Part shown: positions 13,961 to 27,730 of the stretch, one piece after another
How positions within the stretch are numbered: the first letter of the stretch is position 1
Layout of the letters: each line of letters begins with the position of its first letter
Origin: Bradysia coprophila
Taxonomy: Eukaryota > Arthropoda > Insecta > Diptera > Sciaridae
Direction: 5' to 3'
Assembly (NCBI RefSeq): GCF_014529535.1
Contig: NW_023503493.1
Span: 22,901,334-22,965,333, forward strand
Length of the DNA stretch: 64,000 nucleotides
The notes under the pieces: generated by a model
What the model was told of the DNA's origin: nothing
What the model saw: the letters and a program-made list of their open reading frames with translations, nothing else
Databases searched by the model: none
Position numbers and translations under genes: made by a program

Positions 13961-14786
13961 CATTGCACCAGCAGAACATGGCACAGTGAGAAAGAGAATA
14001 TCCTGCTCAACGGACTCGGAGGCAATCGCTTATCTCGAGATCAGTAAAGATCCACATGCCACGAAATTAGTTCCACGATTCAAGGGCATTTATGAGCACA
14101 ACGGCGAAACGTACCTTTTGCTACAGGATCTTTTGCACGGATTCAAAGATCCAGCTGTGATGGACATTAAAATGGGCCGACGAACGTTCCTCGAATCCGA
14201 AGTCACAAATGAAACACTTCGACCTGATCTGTACAAAAAAATGGTAGCCGTAAACAGTCAAGCACCTACATCCGACGAACATGAACTGCAAGCGATCACA
14301 AAGCTACGGTACATGTTGTTCCGCGAACAGATATCATCGTCCGAATGCAAAGGGTTCCGGATTGAAGCGCTGAAAATGAAGGGTGCCGAACCGATCACCA
14401 ATTTGAAGACATGCAAAAATGCCGGTGACATTGAAGCGACAATATCAAATTTCCTAAATGGTCGCAAGGCTGTGACGAAAGAGCTGATTAAACGACTTAA
14501 GTCTATGCGGCAGCTCATTGAAAAATCGGAATTCTTTCAAACACACGAGGTGGTCGGCAGCAGTGTATTCATTGTGTTCGATGAAGAACGCGTCGGCGCT
14601 TGGCTGATTGATTTTGCAAAAGCAAGGCGACTGCCGAGTGGCATTAAAGTGGATCATCGGCGACATTGGGTGCCGGGCAATTGTGAAGAAGGTTTACTGC
14701 ACGGCATCGATGAACTTATCAAAGTATTTGAGGGTATTTATGCGGACCAAACCAAAGTGACTCCATCGAAATATAATTCACGATGA
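13961..14786 (+). CDS. IP3K: inositol-trisphosphate 3-kinase, catalytic exon
   Basis: One large terminal exon encodes the catalytic domain. The enzyme phosphorylates Ins(1,4,5)P3 at the 3-position with ATP, making Ins(1,3,4,5)P4 and ending IP3 calcium signalling in the cytoplasm. The inositol polyphosphate kinase signature PxxxDxKxG is present as PAVMDIKMG (14151-14177). It is preceded by LQDLLHGFKD and followed by TFLESEV, MLFREQISSSECKGFRIEA, VTKELIKRLK, the acidic-loop block GAWLIDFAKAR and the tail WVPGNCEEGLLHGIDELI. All are in the family order. The block near the ATP site that usually reads EREVYE is diverged here (SEAIAYLEI). The exon joins 10340-10452 with matching phase and stops at 14784-14786. 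AATAAA at 15122-15127 is one possible poly(A) signal. Confidence 0.93.
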
Positions 14787-17495
14787 GAGTGTGGGCGATA
14801 CACGATGACGATATACGGTACTGAATGGTACGATTGTTTTGTTTTATTTAAGAAAAGAGACTGATTATTTGCAAGAATTTTTTTTTTGTTATATAAGTTA
14901 GTTGATGTAAGAGAATTCTTCACATTAACGTAAATTTACCAGCAAGAGTGAGAGATGCACAATATATAGCCACTTCCTCATTTATGACTTAACCGATTCA
15001 ATGTTCGCTTTATTGTTCTTTTAATTTAAATTTTTCTTGTGATGTTGACTAGAATTTTAACAGTTTTCATACGAAGGAATGACGGTTGAAAGTCAACAAT
15101 TTGTTCTTATCTAACATACCAAATAAATTAAAGAAGACAAACATTCTAGCATAACGTGCAGTCATACAAAGGAGCTTATAAATACACAGAAGGCAAAACT
15201 AACTAAATTGCTGGTTGTTGGCTGAAGCTTATTTTTTTTGCTTTCAATAATTTAGTTCGTTGAATCGAAATTTGTTATTTTAAAATGCAGGGCTGTCGAA
15301 TCGAATTTTTAAGGAAGAAAAAAACGTGTGGCTATAATGCAATTGAAATTCCTCTATTTTTTTTCTTCATGTTCTTCATTAATTCTCTGTTTATTTATGG
15401 AAATGTCTTTGCTTTTGTTGATACTTTATTTTTCGTTTTGTTAGATGAATTATTCATTTTATGCTTTGTGTAGATAGATATGTGCTTCTAACACTAGAGA
15501 GAAAAAAAATCGGATTTTTAAATCATATCGGATCAATAAAGTGTACATTTCCAATTCGTGTAATTTTTTGCCTTCAAATTATACTAAACAGAGTTTGAAT
15601 AAAATAGGAAATGAAAACGAGAATTTAGTCAAAGTTGAAATTTTTTGTGGCCGGGAGTAACAGACTGAAAATTTAGTTATTTTTATTCAATTTTCTTCTG
15701 TTGCGTTAAAACGATACCTACATAGATGTATACGAATAAACTAAGTAGAACGAATCATTAACAACAAAGGACACTGCACTTAATTTAATTTTTAATAAAA
15801 TGAAAAATTAATATTAATAAAATTAACTTAACTTAAGCGTAGAGGTAAACAAATAATGCGTCGAACACTCAGATATAAATTTTTACTTCGAAATAGAGAA
15901 ATTAGAATTGAAAAAAAATTACTTTTCCACATTGGAAACATTTTGCCGTCTCGTCGGTTTAATTTACTTAAAATGAATGCATTTATGAATAGATTACCAT
16001 AACGTTTCGCAATTATTATTGTTGTTTAGGATAATTTTATTTATTTCAAGAATACAAAAAATAAGTGTCGTTAAATTATATTTGATCTATTTATAGTAAC
16101 GATTAATAGTGCAAAAGGTTGTCGAATAAAAAAAGAAAATATTTACAGTAAAAATACCTAATTTGCGTTTGCATTTCATTTATTTTTTCAATGAGTCGGA
16201 TTCCCCACATTTTCTGAAAGTGCATGACTATTAGTCATTGACTAACGACGAAGTATCGATGGAATTTTTCGACGGTACTCGTTGTTGGAAACAGTGAACA
16301 TAATATTAGGAGGTAACAGGGAAATGTTGTTTGGATTTTCGTATAATTCTATTACGTTTCTGGTACATTTTGTCACAAAATTACTAATGTCAGCGCTCTA
16401 ACTTTTTGTAAACCAACTTCACTGCTATGTCATTTCATGGATATTTTACCAGAGTGGAGTTTATATCACCAGAAAACAGAGCGGAAATAATGAAGTACTG
16501 AAAAAAAATTGTTGCTTCTCTGGTCTACCGAGGTATCATACAAAAATGAGTCAAAATTAAATTTGTATCTAAAATTACCGGTGTCGCCCCCATTTCTCTA
16601 AGAAAAAGTATTGTTACTACTACATGGCGCCGTTTTCATCAAATGATCAAATAGAAATGTAGCGGCGCGTCACCAGTCATTTTAAATACAATTTGAATGC
16701 TTTATATATTAAGACCATACCTGCAATATATTTGGTGGTTGTAAAAAGTTATAAAAGCTTCGTTGCGTCTGAATGGATGTATCAAAGGCAGCTCTCTAGC
16801 ACTATCACACCTATTGTTTACAAAATTAGGAGGCCAAAAATCGTACAGTGTCCGCTTATGACGGCAATGATCATAAAATCGACAAAATGAACTTATCCAA
16901 AGCTTATCCAAAGCTTATCTTACTTATTGAGAGGGACTCACCACACAAGCTTAGAAGAAAGCTTAGAGAAAGGTGAGAAGCTTTTGAAAGTGGTTTTGGC
17001 TTCTTCTAGGATCGAAGTTCTTTCTAGGTACATATAAAAAATTCCACTGGAAAATGCGTCCGATTTCGATAGGCTGTTTTTCAAAAGAACCCCTCTGAAA
17101 TTACACTAACGTTAAGATAGAGGTTCTGTGTCTACACGGTTCATAAGGAAGTATTATGTTGAGCTATAGCTCAAACGAATCGCCGTTCCATTCTGGGATT
17201 TTTTTTTTCGCGAAAATTTTTTGATGGGCTGACATGGCTCTTAGAAAAAAATTTCCGGAGTTGTCACGAAAATAGTTTATTATTTATAGCTGCGCTGCAA
17301 CATGCGAGATGTGAATAAAGTCAAATTGTGTTCGTTTATGAAGGTCGATGGGGGGAATGTTGTCTACCAACAAATGCCGATGAAAAACCTCGAAAAAACT
17401 GAAATTTTAGAATCGCTCTGGGTGGCTAGTGAAGCAAGTAGCAGGAAGCTCTAACCTGGAGTTTTGTAGTTTACTTCACGCCCTATTCATTGACT
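14787..17495. other. 3' UTR then non-coding DNA
   Basis: The first part is probably kinase 3' UTR; AATAAA hexamers occur at 15122 and near 15535. Beyond that I see AT-rich DNA without coding signals. Around 16900-16990 the string AGCTTATCCAA is duplicated next to several AGCTT-containing short repeats. Confidence 0.45.
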
Positions 17496-18167
17496 CCCCA
17501 CACGACCATAACCACCGTCACAGATGGAAATGGAGCTAAATTTTCACAACCCATCAAATTTTGTGAAAATTGTCGAACTCTCCAAATAACGTATTTTCGA
17601 GCGACTTCATCGAAATTGTATTTTTTATAGTTTTATCTAGATTATAAATAGTAAAACTAACATGATAGAGCCAGAAGACGTGTTCTAGATTTTTTTTGTA
17701 GATAACAAACTGAAGAAACGAACCAAAATTCTTAGATTTCACTTCATAAATTTTTTGAAAATAATAAATTGAGCTCAAAATTGTTTTTTTTTAGCTTTCC
17801 GATAATGGATCTTACTATTGTATGCATTATCTCTCACCAAAACACATGAATTGTAAAGATTGGCATTTCTCGATACATTACTTCCATGTAGTATATCCCA
17901 ATATGTGGGAAATGCATTTGTTTTTTTTTAAATATATGGGAGTCAGAGAAACAAGAACAAATCAGAAAAACAATTTTGAGCACAATTTACTATTTTCAAA
18001 AAAAATCTAGGGCACGTACGTCTTCTGGCTCTATCATATCATGTTAGTTTTACTATTTATCATCTAGATAAAACTATAACAAATACAATTTTGATGAGGT
18101 CGCTCGAAAATACGTTATTTGGAGAAGGTCCATTTCTATCTGTGACGGTGGGTATGGTCATGTGGGG
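17496..18167. mobile_element. fold-back / long-TIR miniature DNA transposon
   Basis: About 670 bp with long imperfect terminal inverted repeats. The left end CCCCACACGACCATAACC pairs with the right end GGTATGGTCATGTGGGG. Pairing then runs inward for nearly 190 bp, through a shared block containing AGCCAGAAGACGT (left, about 17670) and ACGTCTTCTGGCT (right, about 18018). It continues past a left-arm-specific insertion to GAGCTCAAAATTG / CAATTTTGAGCAC. There is no transposase frame. I could not see a clean target-site duplication, so the superfamily is open. It ends about 330 bp upstream of the tubulin start codon. Confidence 0.8.
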
Positions 18168-18493
18168 TGTTGTACATACAACCATACATAAGCTAAATAT
18201 TTTATAGTACCTTCAACTGTAAGTGAGCTTAATAGTGAAATGATTGTGGTCATAGAAAAGTGCTACTAACACTGAAGAAATCGTATACATCAATAACTCG
18301 ATGAAACTCCTCAAAATTTGCAGCACAATTAAAGAATGCTGAATTTCTATAACAAACATTTTCCGATCGTAGTAAGTGCTGCAGAAAAGAAATAGTTTCC
18401 ATTTTCATAAGTTGCAAATTCATTGAACGGGTTGGTCATAAGCTCAATTATTTCGTTATCCCAGACATAAAGAGTGGAAAAATAAAATAGAAA
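18168..18493 (+). promoter_or_regulatory. upstream region of the beta-tubulin gene
   Basis: A 326-bp interval between the fold-back element and the tubulin ATG. It must hold at least the proximal promoter and 5' UTR unless a non-coding exon lies further upstream. I see no TATA box or named testis element that I would defend. Confidence 0.35.
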
Positions 18494-20138
<1,645 letters not shown>

Positions 20139-20185
20139 ATTATTTGTGTTTTGTCAATTTCAAGCTACCGTTAAAATGAATTCCG

Positions 20186-20191
20186 AATAAA
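20186..20191 (+). terminator. poly(A) signal of the tubulin gene
   Basis: AATAAA lies 48 bp after the stop codon in an otherwise short 3' UTR. Confidence 0.6.
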
Positions 20192-20457
20192 AATTCATTT
20201 TACGAATCAACTTGATTTTCGTTAATTCCTTTTTAATTTCTCGGCTCGTAATTATTCAGTCCGCGTTTTAGGTGGGTATGGAGAGAGATTTACTGCTACA
20301 AGAGTCATTATTATCTTGAAATCACTGCAATTACTTCATAAATGATTGATGGTTCACAGATATGGGAGACGTTCTCTGCGTTAGCATATAAAGCCTTCAA
20401 AAAGCTAAAATACGCAGACAAAGTTCACACGACTGGTAAGCTTCAGTATAAACAAAA

Positions 20458-22829
20458 ATGGAATATCGGAAACATTCGAAGAAACGGAATGATAAGTCTC
20501 CACTATCTTTTCGTCAAATGGTGTTCGAATACTTGAGTTGGTCTAAGGTACAGGGATATAGTTTGATCGTGCAAACGGATAGACCGTTGTACGAAAGATT
20601 GCTGTGGATTGTAATTACTGCTTTTGGAATTGCTATAACAATTTACCTCGTGATCAGTTCATACGTTACATTCTTGGAATCACCCACAGTTACCAGTGAG
20701 TCACCAATAAAGACCCCGATTTTAGAACTCAATTTTCCAGCGGTTAGTGTATGCAATGCTAATCGAATCAGCCGACAAGCATTGGTGGAGTATTCAAGTT
20801 TTATGTGAGTTTTAACCTTTCACTGACGACAATCAGTGATAGGAGATGATAGCCGTATGTAACATGTCACAGATTCTCAGTAGTTACCACCGAATTCTTT
20901 TCGTTCGAGCAGTCTAAACGCTACACAAAATCAAAGCCAAAATATTGGTCGGACTATTAACGAGGTTTTCGAAAATTTATTGACAATAGGTCAAATGTAC
21001 ACGATGGAGTCCAGTGACGATGACTTAAGTAAAATGGAAGAAATTCATGCTGTGATGAATAATGTGTATGGAGGGAGTTACTCAGTTTATGAAATAATGT
21101 TGCTGGTAAATCGGTGCAACCGTCGTTGAAGTCCTCAATTGTATGTTCTTTACAACTGTTTCAGTTGGCTCCAAAATGTAGTGATATTCTTAAAGCTTGT
21201 AAGTGGCAAGGACATCACGTTGAATGCTCAAAAATATTTACTACCCGTAAGACATTTATGGGCCCTTGCTGCACTTTTAACTACCGACGACCGATTTCTT
21301 CTATCCTGAAGTAAGACTATCACTTCTCGAATTTTTATCTCGGCGCAGTAACGTTTTTCTTCTTGAAGAAATCAACACAATTTCAACCATACCATTCCAA
21401 CTTTCAAAGCCCCGGAACGAGTGAACAGTCACGGATCCAATTTCGGATTGACATTTTTGGTTGATAATCAGTTACAGGACTATGTGTTCACCATGAATGC
21501 ATTCATCGGAACAGTTGTATTGATATTCGACGCAAACGATTTTCCGGATCAGTTAAGCGGAGCGGTCAGAGAGAAAATCATTTCACCACAACAAGAAGTG
21601 TATCTGTCGTTAAATCCCACCTTGATCCGAGGTTCGAGATCGATGAAAACATTTGAGATCAGTTCTAGGAACTGTGTTTTCAACGACGAAATAAATTTGG
21701 TGTTCGCCAAGTGAGGGATAAAATTCCAGTCCTCTATTTCATAACGATCGTTACTTTATTTCCGTTCCAGCTTCTACAGTTTAAGCGAATGTCTGTTAAC
21801 CTGTCGTATTTCCAATATTATTGAAACGTGTGGCTGCACTCCACCACAATTTACAAATCTATTCAATTCGTCTTCCTGTACGTTCAAGGACCTAGCATGC
21901 CTAACTCACTGGCGCATCGTTTGGATCAATTTTGAGTCGCATACCGCAAACGATGGCCATTGTCCGGCATGTTTACCGAAATGCAATCGCTTACAGGTAA
22001 ATTTCATGTTATTGTTCTGTCGTGTATGTAGAGTGAATGATTGCTTCATCTTATCCAAAGCACGTGGTGCACACATCGAATTCGAATTTTGATCCACACG
22101 AAGCCAAAGACCGATCTCTCTATTTGGAATTCACGTTAGTGTTCGACCATTCTCTGCACAACTTAACATTTTGATCAATTTCAATTCTCTTTCAGAAATT
22201 GTACCGACATTACCGACCACAGCATAGTGTACGTCAACTTCGGTACAGATAGAGTCACGGAATACGAACAAACGGCTAGCTATGTTTGGTATGAACTATT
22301 AGGTATGCATTGGATGATACAAATTATAGCTCCAGAAACCATAGGCTTTACGTGCAGCTCCTGCATGCGGAATCCTCTTAAAATCCAAAGTGTCTGCAAA
22401 CTTCTAAAATCTCTGACACACGACGTGAGTAAGTGTGATCTTAGACGGTGCGTGAATCTACCGACTTTCGTAAACTTTTCGTTCAGTGAACGCTGCGAAA
22501 TACCAATTTTTCAGCGGAAATCAATTATATCGAACCTATTCCATCCAATAGATGTACTAGCCCATGAAAGCTGAGCAAATCTTTACCTTGCCACTTGTTT
22601 GTCAAACTAAGCAAAGCTACCAGAACGATAAGAGTGAATAATTTCAAATATTTTTACGAATTCCTTTAAAGCGACCCTTGGATCGGTGGGCTGTTTATCA
22701 CTGGGCGCAACTATGGTCAGCATCATTGAAATTATCTATTTCTTCAGCGGTAAGTTAGGTGCAGTATGGGTTCGAAATCGATTCCGTAATTTTGGTATAG
22801 GTCGTCCAAAATTCGAGTACGTCAATTGA
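20458..22829 (+). CDS. DEG/ENaC (pickpocket-type) sodium channel subunit
   Basis: Nine exons: 20458-20804, 20873-21105, 21165-21310, 21369-21710, 21771-21996, 22061-22134, 22196-22302, 22672-22749 and 22801-22829, about 525 residues. This is an amiloride-type cation channel of the plasma membrane. Seen: a cytoplasmic N-terminus, TM1 (LWIVITAFGIAITIYLVISS), the post-TM1 motif FPAVSVCNANR and an extracellular cysteine-rich region (SECLLTCRISNIIETCGC, CPACLPKC). TM2 follows with the pore-type SLGATMVSIIEIIYFF, then a very short cytoplasmic tail. Exons 2-9 agree in phase. The exon 1/exon 2 junction does not: with the obvious donor (gtgagt) and acceptor (cacag) the reading frame is off by one. The only phase-keeping alternative is a weak donor after codon TTG at 20784 with an acceptor at 20883. 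So the gene is either alternatively spliced there, damaged, or hit by a sequence error. The intron 22303-22671 is six times longer than its neighbours. Confidence 0.85.
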
Positions 22830-22873
22830 TTTGCTTTGCGTTCATCGCGTTGTGTTTAGGCAACTTAATTTTG

Positions 22874-23136
22874 CACACCCGCCCTGAACAAAAATAAAGT
22901 TTTACCGAAAATGCACCCAAAAATTGATTGCTGTTCTAAATAGAGGGACCCTAGAGGAGTTCAGATGCTTCCTCACACCCATACAACTAAGGAAAAAATT
23001 GTATGGGCTGGGGAAGCATCTGGTCCAGCTTAACGGACCATCGTTTTGAACTCCTCTAGGATCCTTCTATTCAGAACAGCGATCAATTTTTGGGTGCATT
23101 TTCGGTAAAACTTTATTTTTGTTCAGGGCGGGTGTG
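22874..23136. repeat. palindromic miniature element between convergent genes
   Basis: 263 bp starting CACACCCGCCCTG and ending CAGGGCGGGTGTG. The arms are about 100 bp and almost perfectly complementary; they include ACCGAAAATGCACCCAAAAA and its complement, and GAACTCCTCTAGG with its partner. The arm sequence carries AATAAA on the plus strand at 22893-22898 and, by symmetry, AATAAA on the minus strand at 23112-23117. It lies 45 bp after the channel stop codon and 129 bp beyond the dehydrogenase stop codon. No clear target-site duplication is visible. Confidence 0.85.
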
Positions 23137-23265
23137 TTTGGTTTTCGAAAATTGCACCGTTAAAAAAAATCCACAGACAATGCTAAGTTCTCACTTACAA
23201 AAATATATTGACGTTGTCAACATGTCATGACACGAACAAAAAATTAACATATTTTCAATTTTTTT

Positions 23266-26200
23266 TTATGCATCGGCCGAATACACGACTCCGATCTGTT
23301 TGCGAATTTCATCTTCAATATTGGCAATAATTAAACTTTCGTTATGCGACACAATTGAACTCTGAATCAATCCATTCTGGATGCATTGTCGCACTTCCTC
23401 TGCCTCATATCGCAAGCCACTGCTGTTCACAAAATTGTATTTATGTTTTCCTTCCGGCAAAGGCCACGTCTTCTTTACACTGTGGTGATTACAGTTTGCC
23501 ATTGAATTGTCAAGCATCAAGTAGCCTGTGATCCAGCCTATATATACCATGTACAATGCGTCAATAAATCATAATATTCCCGGCCTTGGCCGAAGACACA
23601 TCTACTGAGTTTCATTAGTAGATCTGTATTAGTTGACTGTAGACTTTCTATATGGTTGAGATTAGCTCCCATATAATTGGTGACCCCAACAAAAGTTCAC
23701 GTTAAAAAACCTCTGAACAAAATTAAAAGAAATTTCAGCTAACAATAGCACTGAAATCTTCTTATGAAAGACCAAATTGGCACAATTCTAAGAAATTGTG
23801 GATCCAATTTGCACTGTTCGTAATAAACGTTCAGTGGAATGTACCAATAACAAATAAAAAAGTGCCCACGAGCACCACAGTCGTCAATTAAATTTAAAAT
23901 ATCACGAAATAATACATCTATACTTCGGTCGACAACATCCTAAAATTGTGTTTTTCAATTATGAAAACCAATTCAAAATTTAGTAACAAATTGTACTTTT
24001 AAGCATAAAAACTAGGTTAATCCACTAGTTAAGCTCAAAAAGTAAATTTAGATTTAAGACTTAGTTTTAGCACAAATATTTTGGCTAAAATGTTGTCGAC
24101 AAACTACCGTAACTATAACATCTAGTTACAAGAACTACAGTCAACCAAAAATAAAATTTTTTGGCCTAGAAATATGGTTAAACAACCAATTTCATAAAAA
24201 TTACAAATCAACGTTTAGTGAAACTAAATAGTTTGATCAGAGGAAACCATTTCCTGAGAATTATTCACGAAAAACGATACATCGAAACTTATCAACGACA
24301 CTTTCCACCAACCTCGATTACGCGGTTGGGATGTCCACCTCAAAATGGGTGCGTTGCATCACTGTGAAAAAGATAAGGTCTTTTCGTTTCTCGTACAAAA
24401 CTCTAAAAAAAGTTTCAAAGAATAATTCAACACTTCAAAATTAAAAACAATTTTTCGGAAAAAAACATCCAAAAAATTCTTCTGACAAACACCAAAGAAT
24501 CAAGTATTCCCTCATTACAATTATAGAACGATTTGCAACAATCGCTAATTCTAAATTAGTCCAATCACCCGGCTCAGCGTTTCGAAAATTAAGCTCTACG
24601 CCTATCCGTCTTGAGAATAATCTTTCGTGATTAACTCATAAACGACGGAACCGTTTAAGCAAAACCGAAGCGTGTCGAGGATTGAAACTTTTTGTTTCTT
24701 AAAGTTGTAATCGAAAATACTTGATACATGAAAATTGATCCAATGAGTTATCCATTGTGCGATAACACATCCTTTTTCCATGTAAACTAGTTTCACAAGT
24801 TCTTACCATCATAGAACGTAAAGAATAAAAAGTCATCGTGTATAAATTCAACACCCTTGAATTGACACACAACAAATTCAAGTTCACGAATGACATAAAT
24901 TACAAAATCTGATATTAAACCACTAAACCGGCGCCAATAGGTTAAAACTCATTGACCGTAGAATCGTACAAACGTACATACAACCGTTCAATGAGTCACA
25001 TATATAATATCAGTCGAAATGTACATGACAATTATACTGCCTAAAGTCTGCTACCACAGACAGCTATAACCATCTAATATAAGTACATTTCGTGCAGTGC
25101 GTATTCCTGCAAATTAAATGGCAGTAAAAAAGCTCCACAACAATTGGAATAAAATTTAAAAAAATTAAAATTATTCCGGAATGTTTCGTGCTGTCATATA
25201 TTCAAATAACATTCCACGTAGAATGAGACAAGCACCAAACACCGTCTATCAGACTTAAGACAACAACACTTCATTTTTCGCCCATTAAAAACTGTAAAAA
25301 TAGCAGTTAAATGAATGACATCTTGTCATTTTCCGGGTAAAGCCGTGGACAATGTCATTTCACGAAATTATGAGGTTGTACGATCTCTTAATCTGAATTA
25401 ATTTGAAATTAAATAAAGAGTTGGAAACATAACCAATCTTCCAACATCGGAGAAAATTCATCTTCATCCGAAATAAAATCATTTTCGAGATAATCTGTTT
25501 CAAAATTAAACCCAAATTTAAACAGATCCAAAATTCGATATAATGAATTCTCGAATCAAATCTTATTAGATTGTCACCAATCTAATCAAGACACAAAATT
25601 TCAAAGTAACAAAACTTTCGAAAAACCAACTGTTTTCACAGCTATTAGGTAACCTTATGGATCCTACCGCTATGAAACAGATTCAAAATTTTCAAAGTAC
25701 CTCACGTCATACACCGGTTACCAACATTCAAATGGTTTTGGACACACAACTCGACAAGCAAGCGACTTCAGAAATCACTCAAACCCGAACATCCGTGGCT
25801 CCAACCAATCCACCACATCAAATCCCTATCCAAACACAAGTTATGGTCCTGCTGTGAAATCTCGTCCCAAATCCACGTGACACAGACGATCGACTTGGAC
25901 CAACAAAATTTCTTCAAAGGGGGAAGTATCTGTGGTGATCACAGTTTGCCATTGAATTGTCAAGCATCAAGTAGCCTGTGATCCAGCCTATATATACCAT
26001 GTACAATGCGTCAATAAATCATAATATTCCCGGCCTTGGCCGAAGACACATCTACTGAGTTTCATTAGTAGATCTGTATTAGTTGACTGTAGACTTTCTA
26101 TATGGTTGAGATTAGCTCCCATAACACCATCAATGTCAACGAGAATTGGGGGACTCCAAAAGTCTGGTAGCTGCAAAAAACGAAAGTATTTCATTCTCCT

Positions 26201-27190
26201 CAACTGGAGTATTCAAACGACCATAATGGCGAATCACTTACAGTTATAGTGCCTTTGGTTCCCTTAATTACAGCCTCATTAACCAATTTGGTTGTTGCGC
26301 TCGTTTCGATTGAAGCAAAAGAATTGTCCGAATAGGTCAATGTTGCTTTCATGGTCATGTCGACCCCATCAGAATTAAGTGTGCCAGTAGCTTCTATCTT
26401 TTTCGGCGGTTGTTGGAAAACCCATTGGCAAATCTATTCCAATGGAACATTTAATGGGAATTGAACGCACGATAAATTAATTGTAACTCACTTGAATAGT
26501 GTAAACGCCCAAATCCAAAATCGTCCCGCCACCGAGCTCCTTTTTGCTGAAATATTTGATTTAAAAAAAAAGAGTTCCAGTCGCTACAATGAACAAAGTG
26601 TATTGGATCATCGACACTACACACCACATATTAATAAATGACCTTAGCTTAGATTTCAAATTAAATCGACGAAACGAACAAAATTATTTAACTTACGCTA
26701 AACGATCAACGTCATCCAAAGGAAATCCAAACGAACAGTGAACTTCTTGAATTTCACCCAACATCCCGTTGTTGATTTGCTTTCGCAAGTACTGATATGA
26801 CGGGAAGAATCTGGACCAAATTGCCTCCATTAGAAACAACTTTTTCCGTTCCGCATACGCAACCAATTTCTTCACCTCCTTCTCGTTCATGCACAGGGGT
26901 TTTTCGCAGAGTACATGCTTGCCATTTTCTAACATCAGCATAGCCACTGAATAATGTTGCGGATTCAAAACGCCAATATACACAACGTCGACATTCGAAT
27001 CGTTAGCCAGCTCCTCGTAGCTGCTGTAGTATTTGTCGATGTTATGCAGTTCAGCGAATTCTCTGGCTCGATTTAGGTCACGAGCGCCAACAGCAACTAC
27101 GTTGTGGTCGTTGTCGGAAAGGGTGCCTACAGCATTAACGAAATCGTGGGAGATTTTTCCCGCAGAAGCTATTCCCCATTTTAGTGGCAT
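23266..27190 (-). CDS. trans-1,2-dihydrobenzene-1,2-diol dehydrogenase, split by an LTR element
   Basis: Gfo/Idh/MocA-type NADP-dependent dehydrogenase. Exons on the minus strand: 27190-26697, 26546-26492, 26433-26242, then a last exon in two pieces, 26170-26124 and 23480-23266. Seen: an N-terminal Rossmann segment starting MPLKWGIASAGKIS, the family motif CEKPL, MEAIWSRFFP, KKELGGGTILDLGVYTIQ and a C-terminal block with GLRYEAEEVRQC and KQIGVV. The host coding sequence amounts to about 332 residues, close to the usual 330-335. Between the two last-exon pieces lies a 2.6 kb LTR element flanked by the 4-bp duplication ACAC (plus strand). The insertion is inside codons, not in an intron, so the sequenced allele should not make normal enzyme. 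The start has MPLKWGIAS directly at the Rossmann fold, as expected. Confidence 0.92.
23481..23673 (+). repeat. 5' LTR
   Basis: 193 bp, essentially identical to 25931-26123. It contains the TATA-like CTATATATACC and an AATAAA within TCAATAAATC. Confidence 0.93.
25931..26123 (+). repeat. 3' LTR
   Basis: 193 bp, preceded by a polypurine tract and followed by the ACAC target duplication. Confidence 0.93.
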
Positions 27191-27542
27191 TTTCGGTAGT
27201 AATTACGAATTGAACTGGTCTACAGAAAACGACTGAAATAAAGTGGAAATTTTTGCATTATCATCACGATAATTTATTACGAAATTCAATTTATGGCAAA
27301 ATTACGATTACGATTAGTGTGATTATGAATTGCGAAACACAGATAATTTCCTTTCAATCTCGCGTGCAACAATTTTTTATCTCTCAAATACAAATATTTA
27401 CGTCTAAATTTTTCTACTAATTTACTTAGATTAGCACGATGTTACTATTCAGTTATAAATAAAAGGTTCAGTAGTTGGCTGAATTACTAATAGCGACTAC
27501 TTCGTACATCTTTTGAAAATAGAAATTGACTACTTATGGATT
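27191..27542 (-). promoter_or_regulatory. upstream region of the dehydrogenase gene
   Basis: About 350 bp between the dehydrogenase start codon and the Copia-type element. It should contain the 5' UTR and proximal promoter. It is AT-rich; no specific site can be defended. Confidence 0.35.
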
Positions 27543-27547
27543 ACTAT

Positions 27548-27730
27548 TGTTGAACTATGTAGCTTCGGCTGAATAAAACACCAGGACTTGGTTAACAAAT
27601 TGTAGAAAGATTTATTGACAAACGTACCCTACGATGATCGGTACAAGACTAATCATGATTAGCCACGGTGAACAGACAAATGGTCAGTTGCGCTAACGAT
27701 AAATGCAATGTTGACAAATTTATTTCAACA
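27548..27730 (-). repeat. Copia-type LTR (3' LTR in element orientation)
   Basis: 183 bp, identical by eye to 29232-29414; ends in the short inverted repeat TGTTGAA / TTCAACA. Confidence 0.93.

Larger units (their letters stand above)
23481..26123 (+). mobile_element. young non-autonomous LTR retrotransposon inserted in the dehydrogenase exon
   Basis: 2643 bp bounded by two 193-bp direct repeats beginning TGTGGTGAT and ending TTAGCTCCCATA. The 4-bp target duplication ACAC is at 23477-23480 and 26124-26127. After the 5' LTR comes TGGTGACCCCAACA, a primer-binding-like stretch. Just before the 3' LTR is a purine tract containing AAAGGGGGAAG. The internal 2.26 kb has no reverse transcriptase, integrase or Gag that I can recognise; only a short Gln/Thr-rich frame near 25657-25857. 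The two LTRs differ at one position by eye, so the insertion is recent. The 4-bp duplication would suit the Ty3/Gypsy group, but the family cannot be assigned without a pol gene. Confidence 0.93.
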
